64,000 nt of DNA from Acidobacteriota bacterium (GTDB lineage: Bacteria > Acidobacteriota > Holophagae > Acanthopleuribacterales > Acanthopleuribacteraceae), in the NCBI GenBank assembly GCA_002747255.1, contig PDUC01000039.1:1-64000 (forward strand), written 5' to 3'. The notes under the pieces are model-generated. The model did not search any database and was not told the DNA's origin. It saw nothing but the letters and a program-made list of their open reading frames with translations. The translations under genes were made by a program, and so were the position numbers. This document shows positions 44,144 through 52,064 of this stretch, piece by piece; position 1 is the stretch's first letter, and each line of letters begins with the position of its first letter.

Positions 44144-47100
44144 ATGAAAAAACAGATTCTGTTTGGGGTGCTTTTTCTTTGTCTTTACGCCTATGGTCAA
44201 AGTTTGACTCCGATATTCCAGGAGAACTTCAATACGGAAGACCAATTCAGTCAATGGCTCTTTCTAAACGGTGATACAGATGACCCTGATGCTCCCACCT
44301 GGCAGTGGCAACCTTACGGTGGTTCGGATCAAGGGGGTTGTATAAGCATCTCATCGACTGATCGCAATTATCCCAGTTATTACAGATGCTTGAGCAATGA
44401 AAAGTTTATTCTTTCACCTCCTATTAAAATAGGCGATATTCAGAATATTAACATTTCATTTGATATATCCATTGAAAACGTCACTCCAGCAGAAAATAAA
44501 TTATTCTTGTGTTACATTGGAGAATCAAATGGCAAGATGAAAACAATAGCTGAAGTTGTGCTGAAAGGCAAAAAAGGCAACTGGGTTCACAATGAAATAA
44601 TCTTGGATCAATCTCAGAATCCAATTCCATATTCTGTCATTCGAATGGGTTTCTATTACCTGTCCCCGGCAAACCAGGACTGCGGTGATATCTATTACGT
44701 GGATCAATTTTCAATCAGTGAAATAAACACGGTCAACCATCCACCCCAAACCAACATTCTAATACCCGAAGCAGAACAAGTCGAAGTCCGGAAAGGTCGA
44801 TCCCTTTACTTTGAAGGAAGCGGAAGTGACCCCGACGGCGATGAGATAGAGTATTGGTGGCGAGTCTGTCCACAAGGAGAGAACTGCGAAGTTGAAGGAA
44901 AAACGCAAGACATAGTTTTCAATCAAACAGGTGTTTTTGAAATTATATGTTGGGCACAAGACAGCAACGGTGCTTCTGATCCAACTCCCGATCGAAGGAT
45001 TGTACGGGTAGTCGATAACAGACCTCCTGTGATCACCAAACAAACGGTATTCAATTCCTATGGTCAGGAAGTATTATTTCGTGATGATTTAGCCATAATT
45101 CCTGCTGGCAGCCAACTGTCGTGGCAACTGGAGACGCATGATCCAGACTCTGATCGTGCGGTTCAAACCTACTGGCGACTTTCTCCCGGTCAGAGTTGGT
45201 CCCAGGCAACTGACGAGATCACCCTTGACCTGGAACAAACCGGGTACTTTGTTTTGGGCGCGGTGCTAAAAGACTACGAAGGCGCTAAGACCTACAAACT
45301 GTGGAAGCTATTAGTAGTCAATGAAGACCAAAACATTCCGCCCATGGCCAGCATCTTATCGCCCGAGCCGTATGCAACCATTCCGCTGGGTACTCCATTT
45401 GACATCTGCGGGGAAGTTATCGATCCCGATACCTGGTTTGATTCCTGCACACCGAACTTGAAACAAATGTCTTCCGGTAAGGATGGGGAAGGTCGTGTTT
45501 ATTGGAGCTTGAACAATGGTAATTTCCTGGAAGGGATAGGAGCCAGGGATATCGTCATTGAAAATGAAGGGCGCTATCAGTTGAATATGTTTGCATTTGA
45601 CGGTGAATACGTCGATAAGAAATCAACCAGTTTTTTAATCGTAGACAACGAAACCATGCCCCAACCCATTATCATCCACCCCGCCAAAACATTGAGAATT
45701 CAACCTGGCCAAACAGTCTACTTTGAGGGAACAGTGCCACGTGGGAGTCTTTACAAAAAGTTTTTTGTATGGGAAATCACCAAACAGGGGTCACCGGACT
45801 TTAATTTGAAAATCAGACAAACCACTCTGGGCGAATACAGTTTTGAAGAACCCGGCCGCTACGATGTAGTCCTCCATGCAACGCATCCCTACAATGACAG
45901 CATTTCTTCTGTCTCAGAGAAAAGGGAGATCTGGGTTGAAGCTATTCCCGAAATATCGGGGAACAACTCCTTTGAAACGGCCGTAGAAATGCCTGCAGGC
46001 TATTACCGTGACAATCAGATCGACGGTAAAAAGTACTTCCTGATCCAGCTGGATCAGCCGGGACAGAACCTGAAACTGCACTTCGACTACGATTCGCCAG
46101 CAAGTGTAACGCTCTACAACGACGACCGCATTGCATTGGGAACGGGTTCCTTTTCAGGAAAAACAAGTATTCAATTAAGCGACCTCGGAACTGGTCGCTA
46201 CTACATTGTCTTTGATCCGACGGAAAACGGGAAAAAGCAAATAACACACGGCGACCTCTCTTTTGGAATGGGTATCGATGTATCCAATGCCGCACTCTAC
46301 TTTCCCGATATCAAAAACGATACAACCTACTACACCGATCTTGGCATGGTCAATCCATCCAATGAAGACGTCAGCGCCGAACTCATCGCTTATGACGCCA
46401 ACGGAGGTGTACTTGAAAAAGTGCCTCTGCAGATTTCGGCTCACGGGAGGGTGATGTCTTCCATTCCAGAACTGTTTCCACAGAACAAAAAGCGTGTGTC
46501 ATGGGTGCGAGTCGATGCTTCACACCATCTGGTTGGATACAGTTACACGAAAAGCCATGACGGTTTGGAGAGCTACGCCATGCACGGAGCCGAAAAGCTG
46601 ACTTCTGAACTGTATGTGCCTCATATCGCGCAAAGAACAGAACAGTGGTACACCCTTTCCAAGGTCATCAATGGCTCGGCAGAGACTTCCAATTCATCTG
46701 TCGTAACTGGAGCAGTTGAAAAAGAATTGAAAACCAGTAAAAGGTTTTCAAAGGATGAATTTTCCATGCTCGAAAAGTTTGACGGTGTTTTGCCTGAAAG
46801 AGAATGGGGTGTGTTCAAAGAAAACAACAGCCAGATCCGCCTGGCGGGAGCTGAAATCTTCGGAAAAGTTGACGGAAACCGTCAAACGGCGGGTCTCTTG
46901 CTCGATGACAACGGTCAGGACAATCCCAATTTCACCTTCATCAGAAACGACATTTACTTCACTCACATCGCCAGATCCATTGAACAGTTCTGGACTGGAC
47001 TGGCCATTGTCAACCCGACTGATCAGCAATTGTCCTTCAGATTAATCGCCTATGGTGATGGCGGCAGTGTTGTTGGCAGAAAGGATTACAATATGGGCCC

Positions 47101-47581
47101 GAATGAAAAGCTTGTAGATACAGCGACCAACATGCTCGCGGATATCGGTTCTCCTGCCAATATCGACTGGATCAAGATTGAAGCCGATCAAGGCATTGTG
47201 GGCTATGAGCTTTTCGGCACGCATGACAATAAACGCCTGGCCGGCCTGGAAGGTCTCAATGGCCTCAAGAAAGAGATCTGTTTCCCCCATCTGGATACAA
47301 CAGGTCTAAGCTGGCACGGCGTCTCTGTGGTTAATATTTCTGAAAACAACGCAAGCTTGACGTTCCAAATGATATCCGACAGCGGTGATGTTTTACACGA
47401 AACCACTCGCAACCTCAAATCCAATGAAAAACTCGTCTCTTTGGTAACAGAACTCTTTAAACTGGATCAAATTCCGGCCAATGCGGGTTGGGTTCGATGT
47501 TCAAGTAATCAGCTCATTGCCGGCTTTGAACTCTTTGGAGATCGGAAAGGACGTCACATGTCCGCTGTTGTTGGTCGTTAA
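44144..47581 (+). CDS. Large secreted multi-domain protein (PKD-like and four-fold repeat modules)
   Basis: 1145 residues. Signal peptide MKKQILFGVLFLCLYAYGQS. Residues ~22-195 resemble a MAM or choice-of-anchor lectin-like domain (IFQENFNTEDQFSQWLF). Residues 200-605 carry about four PKD/Ig-like units (RSLYFEGSGSDPDGDEIEYW, SQLSWQLETHDPDSDRAVQT). Residues ~607-700 look like a bacterial pre-peptidase C-terminal domain (NSFETAVEMPAGYYRDNQID). The last 430 residues contain four similar beta modules starting near 718, 823, 936 and 1045 (LYFPDIKND, LYVPHIAQ, IYFTHIAR, ICFPHLDT). No enzyme domain is visible; it is likely an adhesin or extracellular scaffold. GAGGTG precedes the ATG. Confidence 0.75.
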   Translation: MKKQILFGVLFLCLYAYGQSLTPIFQENFNTEDQFSQWLFLNGDTDDPDAPTWQWQPYGGSDQGGCISISSTDRNYPSYYRCLSNEKFILSPPIKIGDIQNINISFDISIENVTPAENKLFLCYIGESNGKMKTIAEVVLKGKKGNWVHNEIILDQSQNPIPYSVIRMGFYYLSPANQDCGDIYYVDQFSISEINTVNHPPQTNILIPEAEQVEVRKGRSLYFEGSGSDPDGDEIEYWWRVCPQGENCEVEGKTQDIVFNQTGVFEIICWAQDSNGASDPTPDRRIVRVVDNRPPVITKQTVFNSYGQEVLFRDDLAIIPAGSQLSWQLETHDPDSDRAVQTYWRLSPGQSWSQATDEITLDLEQTGYFVLGAVLKDYEGAKTYKLWKLLVVNEDQNIPPMASILSPEPYATIPLGTPFDICGEVIDPDTWFDSCTPNLKQMSSGKDGEGRVYWSLNNGNFLEGIGARDIVIENEGRYQLNMFAFDGEYVDKKSTSFLIVDNETMPQPIIIHPAKTLRIQPGQTVYFEGTVPRGSLYKKFFVWEITKQGSPDFNLKIRQTTLGEYSFEEPGRYDVVLHATHPYNDSISSVSEKREIWVEAIPEISGNNSFETAVEMPAGYYRDNQIDGKKYFLIQLDQPGQNLKLHFDYDSPASVTLYNDDRIALGTGSFSGKTSIQLSDLGTGRYYIVFDPTENGKKQITHGDLSFGMGIDVSNAALYFPDIKNDTTYYTDLGMVNPSNEDVSAELIAYDANGGVLEKVPLQISAHGRVMSSIPELFPQNKKRVSWVRVDASHHLVGYSYTKSHDGLESYAMHGAEKLTSELYVPHIAQRTEQWYTLSKVINGSAETSNSSVVTGAVEKELKTSKRFSKDEFSMLEKFDGVLPEREWGVFKENNSQIRLAGAEIFGKVDGNRQTAGLLLDDNGQDNPNFTFIRNDIYFTHIARSIEQFWTGLAIVNPTDQQLSFRLIAYGDGGSVVGRKDYNMGPNEKLVDTATNMLADIGSPANIDWIKIEADQGIVGYELFGTHDNKRLAGLEGLNGLKKEICFPHLDTTGLSWHGVSVVNISENNASLTFQMISDSGDVLHETTRNLKSNEKLVSLVTELFKLDQIPANAGWVRCSSNQLIAGFELFGDRKGRHMSAVVGR

Positions 47582-47637
47582 TTGCTGTAGAGAAAAAAAA
47601 CTTGACCCAGACACTTGGATTGTCTGGATAAAATAAA

Positions 47638-47683
47638 AACCCGCGTTCCGCCTTTCTGTCATCAGAAAAATGGAACGCGGGTT
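47638..47683. terminator. Bidirectional terminator between the secreted protein gene and flgE
   Basis: AACCCGCGTTCC (47638-47649) pairs with GGAACGCGGGTT (47672-47683), with an inner TTTCTG-TCAT-CAGAAA hairpin. It lies between two convergent genes. Confidence 0.85.
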
Positions 47684-47702
47684 ATTTGACTGCCGTCATT
47701 TT

Positions 47703-48944
47703 CTAACGCTTTAGGTTCAGTGTTTCCTGAAGCAGGGTATCAACCGTTGTAATGATCTTGGAGTTACTTTGGTATCCCCTTTGGTTGATAATCATTTTGG
47801 TGAATTCCTCCGCCATGTCCACGTTGGAGTTTTCCAGGGAATGGCTGATGGTAACGCCTCTGCCGCCCGAGCCGGGAACACTTACCGAGGCAGGTCCAGC
47901 AGCGGCTGTTCCGAGATACTGGTTATTGCCAACCTGTCGCAAGCCATGCGGATTGTTAAAGGTGGCCAGTGCCAGTCTTCCCAGATCGACAGTCTGACCG
48001 TTGGAGAAATAGCCGAACATCGTGCCGTCTTGCCGGAAACCGATATCCTGAAGAACGCCCGCTCCGTATCCATCCTGGAAAAGCGTACCGTTGCTCGAAG
48101 CCGTTCCCTGTCCCGAGAGGTACGATGATCCACTGCTATCGTCAATTAAATCCCATTTAATTGTCTGTGGAGCAGCACCGGATGCATAGTTATCAATGGT
48201 AAAATCGATATCGGCTGCCGGTGCATTTAAAACACCCATGTTATCAAACTGCAGAGTACCGGTCTCATTCCCTGAAGTAATGGCACCATCGTCCAGGTTA
48301 ACCTGGTAATTCCATTCACCGGCATTGGCCGTTTTGGTAAAAGTAACCGTCATTTGATGAGAGATACCCAGCGAATCGAAAAACTCAACACTGGTTTGGA
48401 ATTCGTCTCCGTCTTCAGCATTGGCGGCAAGATTGGTCAGGAACCGCACGATACTGGTTGATTTGGGATCGGATATACCGCCAAGATCCACCTTGATATC
48501 CGTACGGGCACTGGCCGTATCGATCGTTCCATCCGCTTTTTTACCTATATAGCCCTGCACCCTCGAATAAGCTGGATTGACAAGATAACCCTCTTTATCC
48601 AACGTGAAGTTTCCAGCCCGGGTGTACGTTTCCTCATTACCGTGATTGAGAACGAAAAAACCGTTTCCATCAATGGCAAGCTGAGAGGCAATGCCCGTAC
48701 TTTGAATGGAACCCTGCTCAAAACTGGAAATAATTTCAGTTGTTCTGACACCCAACCCTATTTGAATGGGATTGCCCGCGGCATTCTGGGTGCCCGTGTT
48801 ACTGGACATAATTTCAGCAAAATTAGCTGCCCTCTTCTTGAAACCCACCGTATTGACATTGGCCAGATTGTCGCCAATTACATTGAGGGCCTTCGCGTTG
48901 GCTCTCAATCCCGATAATCCCGTATAAAATGATCCTAATAACAT
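47703..48944 (-). CDS. flgE: Flagellar hook protein FlgE
   Basis: 413 residues. The rod/hook N-terminus MLLGSFYTGLSGLRANAKAL with NVIGDNLANVNTVGFKKRAA, the central DFTIDNYASGA-type D1 part and the C-terminus SNVDMAEEFTKMIINQRGYQ followed by SKIITTVDTLLQETLNLKR are diagnostic. FlgE polymerises into the hook outside the cell after export through the flagellar type III apparatus. AGGAGG upstream overlaps the flgD stop codon (AGG AGG TAA), so the two are translationally coupled. Confidence 0.96.
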   Translation of the reverse strand: MLLGSFYTGLSGLRANAKALNVIGDNLANVNTVGFKKRAANFAEIMSSNTGTQNAAGNPIQIGLGVRTTEIISSFEQGSIQSTGIASQLAIDGNGFFVLNHGNEETYTRAGNFTLDKEGYLVNPAYSRVQGYIGKKADGTIDTASARTDIKVDLGGISDPKSTSIVRFLTNLAANAEDGDEFQTSVEFFDSLGISHQMTVTFTKTANAGEWNYQVNLDDGAITSGNETGTLQFDNMGVLNAPAADIDFTIDNYASGAAPQTIKWDLIDDSSGSSYLSGQGTASSNGTLFQDGYGAGVLQDIGFRQDGTMFGYFSNGQTVDLGRLALATFNNPHGLRQVGNNQYLGTAAAGPASVSVPGSGGRGVTISHSLENSNVDMAEEFTKMIINQRGYQSNSKIITTVDTLLQETLNLKR

Positions 48945-48950
48945 GCTTCC

Positions 48951-49712
48951 TTACCTCCTGTATGCCCTTTCTAAAAGGCCTGGCTGATACGCTGTTTGAT
49001 AATCGTTTTTAAAACTTGTACTCGCTTTTAGTCCACCAAATGCCGAAGACGAAGAGCCGCCAAATACTTCGCTGACCCCGTCAATGGGCAATTTCCGATC
49101 TCCCACAATTAACAGAATCTGACCGTTTTCATAAGCCAGACCATCCACCTTGCGTCTTTGTAACACATTCAGATCAATGCTGTTACCATCACCGTCAAAG
49201 GCTTTTACCGAGATCGTGTAGGTGCCATCCGCAACCGGCTCACCATCTGTGTTCACACCCTGCCAGATGAATTCCGATTCCCCTGGCTCTGTTCCATCCA
49301 GCTCCTGGGTATAAACTTCCCGGCCATTTTCATCGTGCACTGTAACCGTAATCGTCTCTGCACCAGCGGGAACGGTGTACTTCACCTCGTGCGTTTGACC
49401 CACCTCATGCTCCATCATGGCGTCAGAGATGTTCACTTCCTTGCCCACAAGATGGAGCGCATTGGAATTGTTCAGTGAAATCTGGTAAAGCTCGATGGTA
49501 TCCAGATTGGCATTCACAGATCTCAATTGTTCCAGAGAGGAGAACTGCGCAAGCTGCGCGATGAACTCCGTGTCGGATTGCGGGTTTAGAGGATCCTGAT
49601 ACTGAAGCTGAGTCGTCAACAGATTCAAAAAGGCTTCCTGACCCAGCTCATTGGTTTTGGGCTCATCATAAGTAAACCCGAAACCGCTTGTGACTCCTGA
49701 TACTTCCGGCAT
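48951..49712 (-). CDS. flgD: Flagellar hook-cap protein FlgD
   Basis: 253 residues. N-terminal FLNLLTTQLQYQDPLNPQSD and EFIAQLAQFSSLEQLRSVNA are the FlgD signature. The middle has the FlgD Ig-like domain (VTVHDENGREVYTQELDGTE, GESEFIWQGVNTDGEPVADG TYTISV-type). FlgD caps the growing hook and is later removed. AAGGAG lies 8 bases before the ATG, and a sigma-54-like promoter is 35-50 bases upstream. No other hook/rod gene is in the window, so it is a split flagellar locus. Confidence 0.95.
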   Translation of the reverse strand: MPEVSGVTSGFGFTYDEPKTNELGQEAFLNLLTTQLQYQDPLNPQSDTEFIAQLAQFSSLEQLRSVNANLDTIELYQISLNNSNALHLVGKEVNISDAMMEHEVGQTHEVKYTVPAGAETITVTVHDENGREVYTQELDGTEPGESEFIWQGVNTDGEPVADGTYTISVKAFDGDGNSIDLNVLQRRKVDGLAYENGQILLIVGDRKLPIDGVSEVFGGSSSSAFGGLKASTSFKNDYQTAYQPGLLERAYRR

Positions 49713-49746
49713 TTTTTACTCCTTACGCCTTGTTCAGCACATGAAG

Positions 49747-49763
49747 AGCAAAAAACATGCCGA
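49747..49763 (-). promoter_or_regulatory. Sigma-54 promoter of flgDE
   Basis: On the minus strand TCGGCATGTTTTTTGCTC has GG and GC separated by ten bases, GGCATG as -24 and a perfect TTGCT as -12. Start of transcription would be near 49735, ahead of the flgD ATG at 49712. Middle-class flagellar genes are often RpoN-dependent. Intergenic bases 49764-50120 show nothing else clear. Confidence 0.6.
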
Positions 49764-50120
49764 TGTCTTTAGTTTACATAAATCATTTTATTTGTTTTAT
49801 TTGTAAATATTTCAGCCGTAAGGATCCAGAAGCAGATTTTGACCAGAGGGAAATAATTGCCCCGATAAAGGAAGGTAACGTGAAAGGAAAAGGACAGTCG
49901 GGAATGTGGTTTACCCGCAGACTTACCACCGCTGATTCATGATCCACAGATGATTGTTCGAAACAAAATGACCGTCATCCAATAGCTTATGCCGGATAAA
50001 ATGGAGGATCTGTTCTTCAGCCATTCATTTTTTAAAAAATTTTTGTCATGCAGGGACCGTGATTATCGTGGTATAGTTACCTATTATTGCCATAATTTAG
50101 ATCAGGTCAAGGAGCGGGCA

Positions 50121-50690
50121 ATGCGCAGGTTATTCATATTGACAGCAATTTCAATAGTTACTCTCACGGGATTGTCGCAAAATCACGCCAGCGGATACCT
50201 TGGCCTTAGAACCGGTTACATTGAACTGGAAGAAGTAGACGACGAAGGGAGCTGGAACTTGGGCGTCATTGGCGGGCTTTATCTGCTGCCCGGACTGAGC
50301 CTGGACGCATCGGTCGATTTTCAAAACGCCGATTTTCTTATTTTCGTCTCCAATATCGCCATTAGTATTCCCCTTGAACGAAAAACCACAGCACTCCAAG
50401 CGGGTATGACCTTTTCCCCTTTCTATAACAATCCTTTTCGACCTTATGTCATGGGTGGCCTGGGCTATTATTACTCCCATTACTCCAGTGATTACTATGG
50501 CTCGGAAGCGGTTGGAGACGCTGGTTATTACGCCGGTTTTGGTGCTGACTTTCTTGGTCTCTACAACAGCGAAGGTCTTTCCCTAACCGTCGACGCCCGC
50601 TGGTTTTTCACAAGAGAAGAGCCCTACGACCAACAGAAAATAGAAGCCGATGGCCGTATGGTTTCCATTGGCTTGAAATACAAGTTTTGA
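50121..50690 (+). CDS. Outer-membrane beta-barrel protein
   Basis: 189 residues from the ATG at 50121 with AAGGAG 9 bases upstream. A signal peptide (MRRLFILTAISIVTLTGLSQ, HASG) precedes alternating hydrophobic strands with aromatic ends (YLGLRTGYIELEEVDDEG, YVMGGLGYYYSHYSSDYYG, DAGYYAGFGADFLGLY) and the C-terminal MVSIGLKYKF, whose final Phe is typical of barrels inserted by BamA. It resembles small OmpA-like/OMP_b-brl porin-like proteins. Function unknown. Confidence 0.8.
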   Translation: MRRLFILTAISIVTLTGLSQNHASGYLGLRTGYIELEEVDDEGSWNLGVIGGLYLLPGLSLDASVDFQNADFLIFVSNIAISIPLERKTTALQAGMTFSPFYNNPFRPYVMGGLGYYYSHYSSDYYGSEAVGDAGYYAGFGADFLGLYNSEGLSLTVDARWFFTREEPYDQQKIEADGRMVSIGLKYKF

Positions 50691-50734
50691 GTTCATTGGT
50701 GTTTTAGTTGGACATGAGGTATATTGGCACAACT

Positions 50735-50814
50735 ACCTGAAAGTGGTTCCATAACCGCGCTGAAAAATGGGCTATCACCATCACGCCTGTCGCCACCTGA
50801 AAACAGCTCCATAA
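50735..50814. repeat. Pair of 20-base direct repeats, 60 bases apart
   Basis: ACCTGAAAGTGGTTCCATAA (50735-50754) and ACCTGAAAACAGCTCCATAA (50795-50814) agree at 16 of 20 positions with identical ends. They lie just before the pseudo-receiver/FlhX operon. They may be binding sites of one regulator. Confidence 0.45.
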
Positions 50815-50877
50815 GTGGATCAACTCAAACGGATAAAACCTCCTTGAGAAATTGGAACTCCGGACGATAAGGAAATC

Positions 50878-51243
50878 ATGAAACGAATACTCTTTATAGA
50901 ACCAGATTTTTACAAGCGTGTGGACCTTGAAGATATCCTGAGCCCACATGGATTTCAGGTTATTTCTGTAAAAGACCGTTATGCGGCTCTTATGAAGCTG
51001 AAAAGCCAAATTTTCAGTTTGATTCTGACCGAACTTCAAACGAATGATGCCGATCTCTTTTTCCTGTTGAAATCACTGAGAGAAACCGACTCGAAAATTC
51101 CCGTTGTTGTGCTTGCAAACAAGCCGACCAAAGAGCTCATTTCCCAGTTGATGGTCTACAAACCCATTGAAGTCATTGTCATGCCATTTTCAATTAAACA
51201 TTTGGCCATCAGACTCAATCAGATCGTTCAAAAGCCTTCATGA
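50878..51243 (+). CDS. Pseudo-receiver (CheY-like) protein lacking phosphorylation residues
   Basis: 121 residues with the whole receiver fold (MKRILFIEPDFYKRVDLEDI, SLILTELQTNDADLFFLLKS, IPVVVLANKPTKEL, PIEVIVMPFSI). The phospho-Asp position is Glu52, the switch Thr/Ser position is Ala and the Lys before Pro is Met, so classic phosphorylation is unlikely. AAGGA is 5 bases upstream. Its stop overlaps the next ATG (ATGA), and FlhX follows, so it probably works with flagellar export or assembly. Confidence 0.75.
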   Translation: MKRILFIEPDFYKRVDLEDILSPHGFQVISVKDRYAALMKLKSQIFSLILTELQTNDADLFFLLKSLRETDSKIPVVVLANKPTKELISQLMVYKPIEVIVMPFSIKHLAIRLNQIVQKPS

Positions 51244-51446
51244 TACCGTTTAACGTCAAGCTGAAAGCCAGAATCCTGAAACTGGGAAATGACAGAGTCC
51301 ATCTGGGTATCTACCTCAACGGTCATTGGCATCGTATCGCGGCTCGTGTGGATGGCATCCTCCTTGAAGAGAAACAGTGGATAAACGGTTGTTTTAAACG
51401 CGATTCATCCGGCGCGATTCTATTTACGAGGATAAAAAATGAATAA
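51240..51446 (+). CDS. Small orphan protein between pseudo-receiver and FlhX
   Basis: 68 residues beginning MIPFNVKLKARILKLGNDRV, then HLGIYLNGHWHRIAARVDG, rather basic and strand-rich. It matches no family I recognise. Four-base ATGA overlap with the gene before and an 8-base overlap with flhX after it make it part of a three-gene coupled operon, which supports it as real. Confidence 0.6.
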   Translation: MIPFNVKLKARILKLGNDRVHLGIYLNGHWHRIAARVDGILLEEKQWINGCFKRDSSGAILFTRIKNE

Positions 51447-51723
51447 AACCAAAAAAGCGGTTTCTCTCCAATACCACCAAGGAACAAAAGCACCTGTTGT
51501 CGTCACCAAAGGGGAAGGCGTCATAGCGGAAGAAATACTGGCTATTGCCAGGGAATTGAACCTGCCGATTTATGAGAATCAATCCCTGGTTGAACAACTC
51601 ATGAAACTGGATTACATGCAGGAAATTCCCGAAGATTTATACGAACTCGTAGCGATTATTCTCTCTTTCGCCTATGAAGCGCTTGGCAAAACACCTGATG
51701 ATCCATCCGCCCCTGGTGAGTAA
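51439..51723 (+). CDS. FlhB C-terminal domain homologue (FlhX)
   Basis: 94 residues. The sequence AVSLQYHQGTKAPVVVTKGE and IAREL-type ELNLPIYENQSLVEQLMKLD match the cytoplasmic FlhB/YscU switch domain from just before the NPTH autocleavage region onward, but NPTH itself is absent (AVSLQY in its place), and the FlhB membrane part is missing. Such stand-alone proteins (FlhX) can replace the cleaved FlhB C-terminal piece in export-specificity switching. GAGG lies 7 bases before the ATG. Confidence 0.82.
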   Translation: MNKTKKAVSLQYHQGTKAPVVVTKGEGVIAEEILAIARELNLPIYENQSLVEQLMKLDYMQEIPEDLYELVAIILSFAYEALGKTPDDPSAPGE

Positions 51724-51995
51724 GCGTCTGAACCAAACCGCCGCTTTCAAGTCCAAAACCTGTTTTCCAATCTAAAACCTGGGCCCATGACGATTCCTGC
51801 CCACTGATCTACCCCCAAGAAAAAACTAGCAGCTCCCCCTCTCACACTTTTGTTTGTTCACCAAACTTACTTATAAGTTGCTGGCATTATTGGGGTTGTG
51901 GGTTTTGTGCTTTTTTCTTCGGAACAGATGGTAGAACAGATTGAATGCAGTTGATGCTATTTACGCAGAAGTCGTTTTTATTTTACACTTTACAC

Positions 51996-52023
51996 TCAAG
52001 TTTAATCTCTATTTTTCCGATAA
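51996..52023 (+). promoter_or_regulatory. Candidate sigma-28 (FliA) promoter of the chemoreceptor gene
   Basis: TCAAGTTT (51996-52003) and TCCGATAA (52016-52023) resemble TAAAGTTT and GCCGATAA with a 12-base instead of 11-base spacer. The start would be near 52030, ahead of GGAG and the ATG at 52065. The rest of the 341-base gap (51724-51995) shows nothing supported. Confidence 0.45.
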
Positions 52024-52064
52024 ATCACCATGAGTATTTCAATATGGATTATATGGAGTACGAT

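Noticed and set aside
50720-50745. TTGGCACAACTACCTGA as a sigma-54 promoter for the FlhX operon
   Set aside because: The -24 box is good but the -12 GC is absent at the required ten-base spacing.
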